A stretch of DNA of 64,000 nt from Anthropogastromicrobium sp050944455 (GCA_050944455.1 JBMNRC010000004.1:72226-136225); one strand, 5' to 3'; shown: positions 1-8,092, counted from the stretch's first letter. Program-made: numbers and translations. The notes: generated by a model from the letters alone, not told the origin.

Positions 1-32
1 CCAGGCAGGGCGTGGAATGGACGAGAGCCTGA
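1..32 (+). CDS. cysS: cysteinyl-tRNA synthetase, C-terminal tail (partial)
   Basis: The first 32 bases read RQGVEWTRA followed by TGA in the frame that starts at base 3. This matches the usual end of CysS, which closes with a (D)T-x-QG-x-x-W-x-R motif in Firmicutes. The rest of the gene lies left of the window. Its stop overlaps the start of the next gene, giving the cysS-mrnC-rlmB order that is standard in Firmicutes. The fragment is short, so the call rests on the motif and the synteny together. Confidence 0.8.
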   Translation, partial: RQGVEWTRA

Positions 33-748
33 ACCGGAACGTAACGGGCGGCAGCCCGGACAGGACAGCCGAAAACCTGACTGCGGAAACGGGTCCGGAC
101 CCATCGGGCGGCATCCCCGGCGGGGCGGGCGGAGTTCCGGACAGGTCTGAGAAAAATCTGAACCGCGCCGACGGAGGAAGGGAAGCCGCCGGAGCTGCGG
201 CCGGGACCGAAACAGGCCCGCTGCCGGAGAACTTTGAGGCGGAGATCAGCGCGGCTTTTTCCCTGCAGCCAAAGGAGTTATCGTCTTTTTCGCCGCTCGT
301 TCTGGCCTGGATCGGCGACGCTGTCTATGAACTGGCAGTGCGGTCCATTCTGGCGGAACGGCACCGCGAACCCGTAAACCGGCTGCACCGTTCCGCCTCA
401 CAGGTCGTGAAGGCAGGCGCACAGGCGGCTGTTCTTCGGTCCATCGACCCGCTCCTCACGCCGGAGGAGCGCGCCGTCATGCGGCGGGGACGCAACGCAA
501 AGTCGTATACGATGGCAAAAAACGCGACCATGAGCGACTACCGGCACGCCACCGCGCTGGAAGCCCTCTGCGGCTGGCTGTACCTGAAAGGCCGCAACAG
601 GCGCCTGGCGGAGCTGCTGAAGGCAGGGCTTGACCGGTCAGGAATCCTCTCTCCGGGGGAGGAGCAGCGGTCTCAGGCAGGGGACGCGTCCGGGCCAGCG
701 GCATCCGCGGAAGAAACAGATACGCGGACGGATACCGCAGAACAGTAA
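17..748 (+). CDS. mrnC: mini-ribonuclease III (23S rRNA maturation)
   Basis: Mini-III is an RNase III-type nuclease domain without a double-stranded RNA-binding domain; in Bacillus it trims 23S rRNA precursors. The conserved domain occupies about residues 85-205, with the signature LAWIGDAVYELAVR around residues 95-108, in which the Asp is catalytic, then NRLHRSASQVVKA and RRGRNAKSYTMAKNA. The first 80 or so residues are a Gly/Pro/Asp/Glu-rich low-complexity extension that ordinary Mini-III proteins (about 130-145 aa) lack. No in-frame ATG, GTG or TTG occurs between base 17 and the conserved domain, so the extended start is the only normal one. It overlaps the cysS stop by 16 bases. The C-terminal tail is also low-complexity. 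Confidence 0.9.
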   Translation: MDESLNRNVTGGSPDRTAENLTAETGPDPSGGIPGGAGGVPDRSEKNLNRADGGREAAGAAAGTETGPLPENFEAEISAAFSLQPKELSSFSPLVLAWIGDAVYELAVRSILAERHREPVNRLHRSASQVVKAGAQAAVLRSIDPLLTPEERAVMRRGRNAKSYTMAKNATMSDYRHATALEALCGWLYLKGRNRRLAELLKAGLDRSGILSPGEEQRSQAGDASGPAASAEETDTRTDTAEQ

Positions 749-802
749 AAATCCAAAACAGAGGAAAGGCGGCCGCGCGGCGGCCGCCGGGAACAGCAGA
801 AG

Positions 803-1549
803 ATGGAATACCAGGAATCCAAAGTTGAAGGCCGCAATGAGGTCATCGAGACGTTCCGCTCAGGGCGGGAGGTTGACAGGCTTTATATTCAGGACGGACT
901 GCGCGACGGGCCGATCAGCACCATTCTGCGCGAGGCAAAGAAGCGCGGGACAACGGTTAAGTTCGTGACGAAGACCCGGCTGGACGAAATGTCGCAGACC
1001 GGAAAGCACCAGGGGGTCATCGCCGTCACGGCGGCCGTCGAATACGCCAGTGTCGAAGATATTCTGGCGGCAGCGGAAAAGAAACGGGAAGACCCTTTTC
1101 TAATTCTGCTCGACGGGATTGAAGACCCGCACAATCTCGGGGCGGTCATCAGAACCGCGAATCTCGCCGGGGCGCACGGCGTGATCATCCCGAAAAACCG
1201 CGCCGCCGGGCTGACAGGTGCAGTAGCCCGCGCCTCCGCCGGAGCCGTGAATTACACGCCGGTCGCCCGGGTGACCAATCTCACGGACACCATGGAAAAC
1301 CTGAAAAAGCGCGGCCTGTGGTTTGTCTGCGCGGACATGGACGGAACCGTCATGTACGACCTCAACCTGAAAGGGCCGATCGGCCTTGTGATCGGCAATG
1401 AGGGAAGCGGTGTTTCCAGGCTGGTGAGGGAACACTGCGATATGACCGCGGCGATCCCGATGAGGGGAGATATCGATTCCCTCAACGCTTCGGTAGCCTG
1501 CGGCGTCCTTTCGTTCGAGATCGTACGTCAGCGCCGGTTCATGAAGTAA
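803..1549 (+). CDS. rlmB: 23S rRNA (guanosine-2'-O-)-methyltransferase, TrmH/RlmB (SpoU) family
   Basis: This 248-residue protein is a SPOUT-class methyltransferase that uses S-adenosylmethionine to methylate a ribose 2'-hydroxyl in 23S rRNA (E. coli RlmB and B. subtilis YacO are relatives). The N-terminal substrate-binding domain (EGRNEVIETF, about residues 9-18) is followed by the knotted catalytic domain. That domain carries the three SpoU motifs: LDGIEDPHNLGAVIRTANLAG, then LVIGNEGSGVS, then IPMRGDIDSLNASVA near the C-terminus. It sits 54 bases after mrnC in the same direction, as in many Firmicutes, and the two are probably co-transcribed with cysS. The ribosome-binding site is weak (AGCAGAAG). 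Confidence 0.93.
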   Translation: MEYQESKVEGRNEVIETFRSGREVDRLYIQDGLRDGPISTILREAKKRGTTVKFVTKTRLDEMSQTGKHQGVIAVTAAVEYASVEDILAAAEKKREDPFLILLDGIEDPHNLGAVIRTANLAGAHGVIIPKNRAAGLTGAVARASAGAVNYTPVARVTNLTDTMENLKKRGLWFVCADMDGTVMYDLNLKGPIGLVIGNEGSGVSRLVREHCDMTAAIPMRGDIDSLNASVACGVLSFEIVRQRRFMK

Positions 1550-1615
1550 CTGGAATTATCTGACAAAATACGAAAATTCAGAAAATAGTTTTAACCGCGG
1601 AAGGCAAAAAACCGG

Positions 1616-1644
1616 TTGACAAGAATGCGCGCCAGAGGTATGAT
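1616..1644 (+). promoter_or_regulatory. sigma-A promoter of tRNA-Thr
   Basis: A perfect TTGACA (1616-1621) and TATGAT (1639-1644) are separated by exactly 17 bases and lie 25 bases before the mature tRNA-Thr 5' end. This is the expected geometry for a strong stable-RNA promoter. Confidence 0.9.
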
Positions 1645-1669
1645 ACAGTTTGTTGACGGAAGTCAATCA

Positions 1670-1742
1670 GCTGACATGGCACAGATGGTAGCGCACCTCA
1701 TTGGTAATGAGGAGGTCACCAGTTCGAATCTGGTTGTCAGCT
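1670..1742 (+). tRNA. tRNA-Thr(GGU)
   Basis: A cloverleaf folds with acceptor GCTGACA (1670-1676) pairing to TGTCAGC (1735-1741). The anticodon stem CCTCA/TGAGG encloses the loop TTGGTAA, so the anticodon is GGT (1703-1705), reading ACC/ACU. The T-arm is ACCAG-TTCGAAT-CTGGT. The D-stem has one mismatch (GCAC/GCGC). CCA is not encoded. It has its own promoter and terminator. Confidence 0.95.
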
Positions 1743-1748
1743 TTCAGA

Positions 1749-1780
1749 ACGGAGAGCTGAGTTTTCAGCTCTCCGTTTTT
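1749..1780 (+). terminator. intrinsic terminator of tRNA-Thr
   Basis: ACGGAGAGCTGA pairs with TCAGCTCTCCGT around a GTTT loop, followed by a run of T residues. It begins seven bases after the tRNA and separates it from glnS. Confidence 0.9.
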
Positions 1781-1879
1781 CGCATCCGGAAATCCTGCCG
1801 GGGGCAGTCCGGAGACGACAGCAAAGGCCGAGAGGCGGCATTCCGTGCGACAGGCACGGTTTCAGGGAGGATTAGCATT

Positions 1880-3586
1880 ATGGAAAACGAGAAGACAGTC
1901 ACCGCGGCAGCTGCCACTGAGGAACCCGTGAGATCGAAAAACTTCATCGAAGAGGCCATTGACCAGGATCTGGCGGAAGGCGTCTACGATCATGTCCAGA
2001 CCCGTTTTCCGCCGGAGCCGAACGGTTATCTTCACATCGGGCACGCCAAGTCCATCCTGCTCAATTACGGCCTGGCCCAGGAGTACGGCGGCAAGTTCAA
2101 CCTCCGCTTTGACGATACCAACCCGACCAAGGAGAAGAGCGAGTTCGTCGACTCCATAATCGCGGACGTAAAGTGGCTCGGCGCCGACTTTGAGGACCGC
2201 CTGTATTTCGCCTCGGATTATTTCCAGCAGATGTACGAGTACGCCGTTCTGCTGATCAAAAAGGGAAAGGCCTTTGTGTGCGACCTGACCGCGGAACAGA
2301 TCCGCGAGTACCGGGGAACACTCACCGAGCCGGGAAAGGAGAGCCCCTACCGCAACCGTTCGGTGGAGGAGAACCTGCGCCTGTTTGAGGAGATGAAGGA
2401 AGGGAAGTGCCCCGACGGTTCCCGCGTTCTCCGGGCAAAAATCGACATGGCTTCCCCGAACATGAACATGCGCGACCCGGTCATCTACCGCGTGGCGCAT
2501 CTGTCCCATCAGAGAACCGGGGATCAGTGGTGCATCTACCCGATGTACGATTTCGCGCACCCGATCGAGGACGGCATTGAGCATGTCACCCACTCGATCT
2601 GCACGCTGGAGTTCGAGGATCACCGCCCGCTTTACAACTGGGTTGTGAGGGAATGCGGCTTTGAGCAGCCGCCGAGGCAGATTGAGTTCGCGAAGCTGTA
2701 CCTGACCAACGTCATCACGGGAAAGCGCTATATCAAGCAGCTGGTTGAAAAAGGCATTGTGGACGGGTGGGACGACCCGCGGCTCGTGACGATCAGCGCG
2801 TTGCGCCGCAGAGGTTTCACACCGGAATCCATCAGAAAATTCGTCGAGCTGGTCGGCGTATCCAAGGCCAACTCTTCCGTCGACTACGCGCTTCTGGAGT
2901 ACTGTATCCGCGAGGACCTCAAGCTGAAGAGATCCCGGGTGATGGCCGTTCTGCATCCGGTGAAACTGGTGATCGACAATTATCCGGAGGGGCAGGTCGA
3001 ATACCTGGAAGCGGTCAACAATCCGGAGAATCCGGAGCTCGGCACCCGCCAGGTGCCGTTCTCGAGGGAGCTTTACATCGAGGCGGAAGATTTCATGGAG
3101 AATCCGCCGAAAAAGTATTTCCGCATGTTCCCGGGCAACGAGGTGCGGCTGATGAACGCCTACTTTATCAGGTGCACAGGCTGTGAGAAGGATGAAAACG
3201 GCAATGTCACGGTCATCCACGCGGAGTACGACCCGCAGACCAGGGGAGGCAACGCCCCGGACGGCCGCAAAGTGAAGGGAACCATCCACTGGGTAGCCGC
3301 GCCCACCGCGGCGGACGTGACCGTGAGGCTCTACGAGAACCTCGTCGACGAGGAGAAGGGGAAACTGAACGCTGACGGGACCGTCAATTTCAACCCGAAT
3401 TCCCTCACCGTCCTTGAGCACTGCAAAGTGGAACCGATGCTGAAGGACGCGAAATCCGGCGAAAGCTTCCAGTTTGTCCGCAACGGATATTTCTGTGCCG
3501 ACAGCAAGGATTCAAAGCCGGGCGAGCCGGTCTTCAACCGGGTCGTTTCGCTCAAATCCAGCTTTAAACTGCCGAAAAACCAGTAA
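1880..3586 (+). CDS. glnS: glutaminyl-tRNA synthetase
   Basis: A class I aminoacyl-tRNA synthetase that charges tRNA-Gln directly. The 568-residue length fits GlnRS. The PPEPNGYLHIGHAKS block carries HIGH at residues 52-55, and the GlnRS-specific blocks RFDDTNP, YDFAHPIEDGIEHVTHSICTLEF in part, and GWDDPRLVTISALRRRG follow. The C-terminal half is the anticodon-binding beta-barrel. The second class I signature, MSK in the E. coli enzyme, reads ITGKR here (about residues 279-283), so only the KR part is recognisable. The reading frame is open upstream into the tRNA, but ATG 1880 has GGAGG 9 bases before it and gives the usual N-terminus. Confidence 0.95.
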   Translation: MENEKTVTAAAATEEPVRSKNFIEEAIDQDLAEGVYDHVQTRFPPEPNGYLHIGHAKSILLNYGLAQEYGGKFNLRFDDTNPTKEKSEFVDSIIADVKWLGADFEDRLYFASDYFQQMYEYAVLLIKKGKAFVCDLTAEQIREYRGTLTEPGKESPYRNRSVEENLRLFEEMKEGKCPDGSRVLRAKIDMASPNMNMRDPVIYRVAHLSHQRTGDQWCIYPMYDFAHPIEDGIEHVTHSICTLEFEDHRPLYNWVVRECGFEQPPRQIEFAKLYLTNVITGKRYIKQLVEKGIVDGWDDPRLVTISALRRRGFTPESIRKFVELVGVSKANSSVDYALLEYCIREDLKLKRSRVMAVLHPVKLVIDNYPEGQVEYLEAVNNPENPELGTRQVPFSRELYIEAEDFMENPPKKYFRMFPGNEVRLMNAYFIRCTGCEKDENGNVTVIHAEYDPQTRGGNAPDGRKVKGTIHWVAAPTAADVTVRLYENLVDEEKGKLNADGTVNFNPNSLTVLEHCKVEPMLKDAKSGESFQFVRNGYFCADSKDSKPGEPVFNRVVSLKSSFKLPKNQ

Positions 3587-3761
3587 TGCGAAGGCGGCCG
3601 GGTATTTCCCCCGCAAAGAGAGGTGCCGGGCCGGTGATCCGAAACGGCCGCCGGGTCAGGGCGTGCGGGTCAGGGGAGATTCCTGACAGGCTGCCGCGGT
3701 ATTCAGTATTGTTTTGCTTTACGGGCTTCCCGGATCATCTCCCGAGAGAGAGGAGACACCG

Positions 3762-4535
3762 ATGAAAGAAGAACTCCACACCATACCGGTCAACGACGCG
3801 TTCAACGCTGACGCGGAGTGCCCTGTGTGCTATATGTACCGGACGCTGGAGCAGAAGGCCATCGATTTCACGATGGGTTCCAGCTATATGGAAGACTATA
3901 TCCGCGCGGAGACAGACAAACTGGGTTTCTGCAGCCATCACATGAAAATGATGGAGCAGAACGGGAACAAACTCGGCCTCGCGCTGATGCTTCACACCCA
4001 CATCAAAAAGACGAACCGCGATACGGCAAAGCTGATGAAGGCTCCGGTGAAAAAGCAGAGCGGGGTTTTCCGGAAAAAAGAGGACGATGCGGATCCGCTG
4101 CTGACGTACCTGGACGGCGTGAACAGCACCTGTTTCGTGTGCGATCATATTCAGATGACGTTCAAGTGGTATCTGTTCACGCTGGTCGAAATGTGGAAAA
4201 AGGACGAAGGATTCCGAGAGAAATACCGGAACTGCCGCGGCCTCTGCAACGAGCACCTGCCGATGGTGCTGAGAGAGGGACAGAAGCGCCTTTCCGCCGC
4301 GGAGTACGCGGAATTCCGGCAGGAGACCTGTGAGCTGTACCGCAGGAATATGGAGCGGATCGAGGACGAGCTTTCCTGGTTTATCGACAAATACGATTAC
4401 CGGAATGTCAATGAACCGTGGAAAAATTCCAGGGATGTGCTGGCCAGGGCCGTAGTGAAGACCAACGGACTTCTGAGAGTGGATCCGGACAGCGGTGAAG
4501 TGCTGGGCGTCGAAAAGAAAAAAACGGATCAGTGA
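3762..4535 (+). CDS. DUF6062 family protein with two CxxC...CxxH modules
   Basis: A 257-residue soluble protein that I recognise as the DUF6062 type, common in Lachnospiraceae; its function is unknown. Two similar modules are visible: C20-x2-C23 with C57-x2-H60, and C124-x2-C127 with C162-x2-H165. The distance between the two pairs is almost the same in both (34 and 35 residues). This looks like an internal duplication of a zinc-binding unit; metal binding is inferred, not shown. There is no signal peptide or membrane segment. ATG 3762 is chosen because GAGAGGAG precedes it, although the frame is open further upstream. It stands alone between glnS and a bidirectional terminator. Confidence 0.75.
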   Translation: MKEELHTIPVNDAFNADAECPVCYMYRTLEQKAIDFTMGSSYMEDYIRAETDKLGFCSHHMKMMEQNGNKLGLALMLHTHIKKTNRDTAKLMKAPVKKQSGVFRKKEDDADPLLTYLDGVNSTCFVCDHIQMTFKWYLFTLVEMWKKDEGFREKYRNCRGLCNEHLPMVLREGQKRLSAAEYAEFRQETCELYRRNMERIEDELSWFIDKYDYRNVNEPWKNSRDVLARAVVKTNGLLRVDPDSGEVLGVEKKKTDQ

Positions 4536-4647
4536 AGGGCGGCTGTCTCTGACTTCCCCGCCGGATCCCGACAGACGGAATCATTGAGGATGAAATTGCG
4601 CCGGGTGTGCACAGAAGCGGGGCGGAAAGAACGCCGGGACAGAAATA

Positions 4648-4679
4648 AAGGGCTGCGGGATTTTCCCACAGCCCTTTTT
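4648..4679. terminator. bidirectional intrinsic terminator
   Basis: AAAGGGCTGCGGGA and TCCCACAGCCCTTTTT form a long stem with A residues on one flank and T residues on the other. It can serve the DUF6062 gene on the plus strand and the convergent acidic membrane protein on the minus strand. Confidence 0.88.
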
Positions 4680-4751
4680 CGCGGGTGCGCTTTGCGATGC
4701 GTGATTTCTATTCATGACGCGCCGGCAGATCCCCGCACGGAGACGCCCGGA

Positions 4752-5318
4752 TCAGTCCTGAAGCTCGGTGACGGAAGATTTCAGCTCTTCTTCATCGGAA
4801 GAACCGCTGTTTTCAGAATCCGCGCTGTCTTCGCTGTCAGTCTCTTCGCCGGCATTGTCCTCTCCGGCGCCGTCATCCTCCGCAGAGTCCGCGGCGTCCG
4901 CCGCATCCGCTTCCGGTGAAGCGGAAGCATCGGGGTTTTCTTCAGAAACCGGTTCTTCGTCCGGTGCGTCCCCGCTTTCCGCGGCTTCATCCGCCGCATT
5001 TTCCGCGGCGCCGCTTTCGCCGGCCTTTTTGCCGGAATCCTTTTTGGATTTCTGGTCCCAGTCGAGAACGATGTTTACATATTTCCTGTTCACAGAATCG
5101 GCCTTCGGCGCTTCTTCCTCTACGTCGTCGTCATCATCGGCAGCGGAATCGTCAAAGCTGTCGAGGTCGCCGGATTCTTCGTCGGGATCCTTATCGCCGT
5201 CTTCTTTCCCGCCGTTTCCCTTTACTTTCTTATACACGTAATAGGCTCCGGCAGCGCAGAGAGTAACCGCAGCCACGCCGACCGTAAACTTGGCGACATT
5301 TTTCAGAAATTTTCCCAT
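4752..5318 (-). CDS. acidic membrane-anchored protein of unknown function
   Basis: The 188-residue product begins with a basic stretch and one hydrophobic segment (about residues 8-27), ending in YYVYKKVKG, as in small YtxH-like anchored proteins. Nearly all the rest is rich in Asp, Glu, Ser and Ala, with a single more ordinary block, RKYVNIVLDWDQKSKK, about residues 78-93. It is most likely a membrane-tethered disordered protein; which side of the membrane the tail lies on cannot be decided. The start is supported by AAAGGAG seven bases upstream and by a promoter at 5414-5442. The opposite strand is also open for long stretches, an effect of the repetitive GAN/GCN codons. No function can be assigned. 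Confidence 0.7.
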   Translation of the reverse strand: MGKFLKNVAKFTVGVAAVTLCAAGAYYVYKKVKGNGGKEDGDKDPDEESGDLDSFDDSAADDDDDVEEEAPKADSVNRKYVNIVLDWDQKSKKDSGKKAGESGAAENAADEAAESGDAPDEEPVSEENPDASASPEADAADAADSAEDDGAGEDNAGEETDSEDSADSENSGSSDEEELKSSVTELQD

Positions 5319-5413
5319 CGGAAACTCCTTTCGTTTGTTCAGGCTTTATCATTCGAATATCTGACTGATGATCTGTTGAATTCTGCCGACTGACACTAAA
5401 ATCAGACCACCTT

Positions 5414-5442
5414 ATTATAATACAACCGGACTAAAATGCAAA
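5414..5442 (-). promoter_or_regulatory. promoter of the acidic membrane protein
   Basis: On the minus strand TTTGCA (plus positions 5437-5442) and TATAAT (5414-5419) are separated by 17 bases. The start codon of the acidic membrane protein lies about 95 bases downstream. Confidence 0.7.
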
Positions 5443-5734
5443 GGGAAACTTTATCGCGTCAAGATCAGGTCAGAGAAAGGTAAATATTGCGGAAAACACG
5501 GCGGCCCCGAAGACAGCCGCCGGAGATCTGCCGCCCGGGATATGGCCGCCGGACCGACAGGGCAGCTGCCCGCGATCCTTTTTGGGAATCCCGCGGCGAA
5601 GCCTCCCGGGAACCGGGAACGGGGAGAAAGTTCCTGACTTTTCCAAAACTTTCTGAATAATGAGATAACAAAAGAATAAAGAAGATAACAGGCGAAAATA
5701 AAAGAAAATAAACAATATTCGGCCTTCAGCAGAC
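5443..5734. other. gene-less stretch between divergent promoters
   Basis: No convincing gene lies here. The left part is GC-rich with short inverted repeats. The right part (about 5640-5734) is A-rich and leads into the groE promoter. A minus-strand open frame with one hydrophobic stretch crosses the groE promoter and CIRCE and is judged spurious. Confidence 0.5.
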
Positions 5735-5763
5735 TTGCTTTTCGCCACTGAAAAACGTAATAT
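5735..5763 (+). promoter_or_regulatory. groESL promoter
   Basis: TTGCTT (5735-5740) and TAATAT (5758-5763) are 17 bases apart. The CIRCE operator begins 13 bases after the -10 box, so it covers the expected transcription start. Confidence 0.75.
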
Positions 5764-5776
5764 AAGGCTATCGTGA

Positions 5777-5803
5777 TTAGCACTCAATCTTAATGAGTGC
5801 TAC
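5777..5803 (+). promoter_or_regulatory. CIRCE operator (HrcA binding site)
   Basis: TTAGCACTC, nine bases, then GAGTGCTAC: this matches the CIRCE consensus TTAGCACTC-N9-GAGTGCTAA at 17 of 18 positions, the last base differing. It predicts HrcA repression of groES-groEL with release on heat shock. hrcA itself is not in the window. Confidence 0.96.
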
Positions 5804-5841
5804 TAAACGATTCAATGATTTTATTTTCGGGAGGCAATGAA

Positions 5842-6129
5842 ATGAAGTTAGTACCACTTGGAGATCGCGTAGTTTTAAAACCTGAAGAAGCAGAAAAGAC
5901 GACGAAGTCCGGAATTGTTCTTCCGGGAAATGACAAGGAAAGACCGCAGGCCGCTGAAGTCATCGCTGTAGGACCGGGCGGGATGGTTGACGGCAAGGAA
6001 GTAAAGATGGAGGTTTCCGTCGGCCAGAAGGTTATCTACTCCAAGTACGCCGGAACAACCGTAAAGCAGAATGACGTCGAGTACATCATTGTAAAGCAGA
6101 GCGACATTCTCGCGGTTGTTGAGGACTGA
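5842..6129 (+). CDS. groES: co-chaperonin GroES (Hsp10)
   Basis: GroES forms the heptameric lid of the GroEL folding chamber in the cytoplasm. The 95 residues begin MKLVPLGDRVVLKP and include the mobile-loop block EKTTKSGIVLPG (about residues 16-27) and VIYSKYAGTTVK near residue 70, all typical. An in-frame start further upstream would place the 5' end inside the CIRCE element. ATG 5842 is preferred because GGGAGG stands just before it and the length fits the family. It is the first gene of a HrcA-controlled operon with groEL. Confidence 0.96.
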   Translation: MKLVPLGDRVVLKPEEAEKTTKSGIVLPGNDKERPQAAEVIAVGPGGMVDGKEVKMEVSVGQKVIYSKYAGTTVKQNDVEYIIVKQSDILAVVED

Positions 6130-6206
6130 TTCATCAGATAAACAGCGCCTGCCCGGATCTCCGGCGGGACTGACGTCCGGATAAAGCGCGGCAGGCATAA
6201 AGGACG

Positions 6207-6263
6207 GGAATTCCGGAAAAAGTCATCCCGGAATTCCGGTAAAGGCTCCCGGAACGCGGGAGC
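6207..6263 (+). other. two hairpins in the groES-groEL spacer
   Basis: GGAATTCCGG (6207-6216) pairs with CCGGAATTCC (6228-6237), and GCTCCCG (6245-6251) pairs with CGGGAGC (6257-6263). Neither is followed by a T-run, so they are more likely mRNA processing or stabilising elements than terminators. Confidence 0.5.
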
Positions 6264-6294
6264 AGGAACACAATCTTACGGAGGATAAAAAATT

Positions 6295-7911
6295 ATGGCA
6301 AAGGACATTAAGTTCGGCGCAGAGGCAAGAGAAGCTCTCGAGACCGGTGTTGACAAACTTGCAAATACCGTTCGCGTTACCCTCGGACCGAAGGGAAGAA
6401 ACGTTGTTCTTGACAAGAGTTACGGAACCCCGCTGATCACCAACGACGGCGTTACCATCGCGAAGGAGATCGAGCTCAAGGATCCGTTTGAAAATATGGG
6501 CGCTCAGCTGGTGAAGGAAGTCGCCACCAAGACGAATGACGTCGCCGGCGACGGCACCACAACCGCAACCGTCCTGACCCAGGCGATGGTTCACGAAGGA
6601 ATCCGCAACCTGGCCGCCGGCGCTAACCCGATTGTCCTGAGAAAGGGCATGAAGAAGGCTACCGAAGCCGCTGTCGAAGAGATCAAGAGAATGAGCCAGC
6701 CGATTTCCAGCAAGGAGCAGATGGCGAGAGTCGCTGCCATTTCTTCTTCCGACGATGAGGTAGGCGAGATGGTCGCTGACGCCATGGAGAAGGTTTCCAA
6801 GGACGGCGTTATCACGGTTGAGGAGTCCAAGACCATGAAGACCGAGCTGGATCTTGTCGAAGGAATGCAGTTCGACAGAGGATATATCAGCTCCTACATG
6901 GTGACTGACAGCGAGAAGATGGAGGCGGACCTCGACAATCCGTACATCCTGATCACCGACAAGAAGATTTCCAACATTCAGGATATCCTGCCGCTTCTCG
7001 AGCAGATCGTCCAGTCCGGCGCGAGCCTTCTGATCGTTGCCGACGATATCGAGGGCGAGGCTCTTACGACCCTCATCGTCAACAAGCTCAGAGGAACTTT
7101 CAAGGTTGTCGGCGTCAAGGCTCCCGGCTACGGCGACAGAAGAAAGGATATGCTGCAGGATCTCGCGATCCTTACCGGCGGCACTGTGATTTCTTCCGAT
7201 CTCGGCTATGAGCTCAAGGATACCAAGATTGAAATGCTCGGCCGCGCTAAATCCGTCAAGGTGAACAAGGACAACACCACCATCGTCGACGGCGGCGGCA
7301 AGTCCTCGGAGATCAAGGCGAGAGTTGAGCAGATCAAGAAGCAGATCGCTGACACCACCTCTGATTTCGACAGAGAGAAGCTGCAGGAGAGACTGGCCAA
7401 GCTGGCCGGCGGCGTAGCGGTTATCCGTGTCGGCGCCGCAACCGAGACTGAGATGAAAGAGGCAAAGCTCCGCATGGAGGATGCCCTGAACGCGACCAGA
7501 GCGGCTGTTGAGGAAGGCATTGTCCCGGGCGGCGGAACAGCTTATATCGCAGCTTCCAAGAAGGTTGCCGAACTCGCCGAGACCCTGAGCGGCGACGAGA
7601 AGACCGGCGCGAACATTGTCGCGAAGGCTCTCGAGTCCCCGCTGTACCTGATCGCTGAGAACGCAGGACTTCAGGGCGCTGTCATCGTCAACCAGGTGCG
7701 CGACTCCAAGGAAGGCGTCGGCTTTGACGCTTACAACGAGAAATATGTCGACATGGTAGAGGCGGGAATCCTGGATCCGACCAAGGTTACCAGAACCGCG
7801 CTGGAGAACGCGAACAGTGTCGCGTCCACTCTGCTGACCACCGAATCCGTTGTCGCCGATATCAAAGAACCGGCTCCGGCGGCGGCAGCCTCGAATCCGG
7901 AAATGATGTAA
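6295..7911 (+). CDS. groEL: chaperonin GroEL (Hsp60)
   Basis: The 538-residue ATP-driven chaperonin subunit assembles into a double heptameric ring. It starts with MAKDIKFGAEARE and shows the nucleotide-binding blocks TLGPKGRNVVLD (about residues 30-41) and DGTTTATVL (about residues 86-94), and the GIVPGGGTAYI block near residue 412. The C-terminus ends in NPEMM rather than the multiple GGM repeats of E. coli GroEL; such short non-GGM tails occur in Clostridia. GGAGG lies before the ATG. It is co-transcribed with groES and closed by a strong terminator. Confidence 0.97.
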   Translation: MAKDIKFGAEAREALETGVDKLANTVRVTLGPKGRNVVLDKSYGTPLITNDGVTIAKEIELKDPFENMGAQLVKEVATKTNDVAGDGTTTATVLTQAMVHEGIRNLAAGANPIVLRKGMKKATEAAVEEIKRMSQPISSKEQMARVAAISSSDDEVGEMVADAMEKVSKDGVITVEESKTMKTELDLVEGMQFDRGYISSYMVTDSEKMEADLDNPYILITDKKISNIQDILPLLEQIVQSGASLLIVADDIEGEALTTLIVNKLRGTFKVVGVKAPGYGDRRKDMLQDLAILTGGTVISSDLGYELKDTKIEMLGRAKSVKVNKDNTTIVDGGGKSSEIKARVEQIKKQIADTTSDFDREKLQERLAKLAGGVAVIRVGAATETEMKEAKLRMEDALNATRAAVEEGIVPGGGTAYIAASKKVAELAETLSGDEKTGANIVAKALESPLYLIAENAGLQGAVIVNQVRDSKEGVGFDAYNEKYVDMVEAGILDPTKVTRTALENANSVASTLLTTESVVADIKEPAPAAAASNPEMM

Positions 7912-7943
7912 CTGACGGCCTGAAGCATCAGGCGTGACTGCAG

Positions 7944-7973
7944 GGCTCCCCGTGAAAACGGGGAGCCTTTTTT
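7944..7973 (+). terminator. groESL intrinsic terminator
   Basis: GGCTCCCCGT, loop GAAA, ACGGGGAGCC, then six T residues. It lies 32 bases after the groEL stop. Confidence 0.95.
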
Positions 7974-8063
7974 GGTTCGAACGGCGGTGAGAGAAGGACA
8001 GGGAGACGAAACATTCCCTTCCACCCGATAGTTCCCGGCGGCGCATGAATCCTGAAAAAAAGC

Positions 8064-8092
8064 TTTTCATTTCGGGGAAGGTGTGATATCAT
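8064..8092 (+). promoter_or_regulatory. possible promoter of the small membrane protein
   Basis: TTTTCA and TATCAT are separated by 17 bases and stand 35 bases before the start codon. The -35 box is only a partial match. Confidence 0.45.

Noticed and set aside
1862..3421. Long open frame antisense to glnS
   Set aside because: It mirrors a recognised gene in GC-rich DNA and shows no family features; similar antisense frames occur opposite groEL, parE, infB and pnp for the same reason.
4768..5241. Ser-rich plus-strand frame opposite the acidic membrane protein
   Set aside because: The minus-strand frame has a ribosome-binding site, promoter, membrane segment and a matching terminator; the plus-strand frame has none.
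5451..5783. Minus-strand frame of 110 codons with a hydrophobic stretch
   Set aside because: It covers the groE promoter and CIRCE and has no ribosome-binding site.
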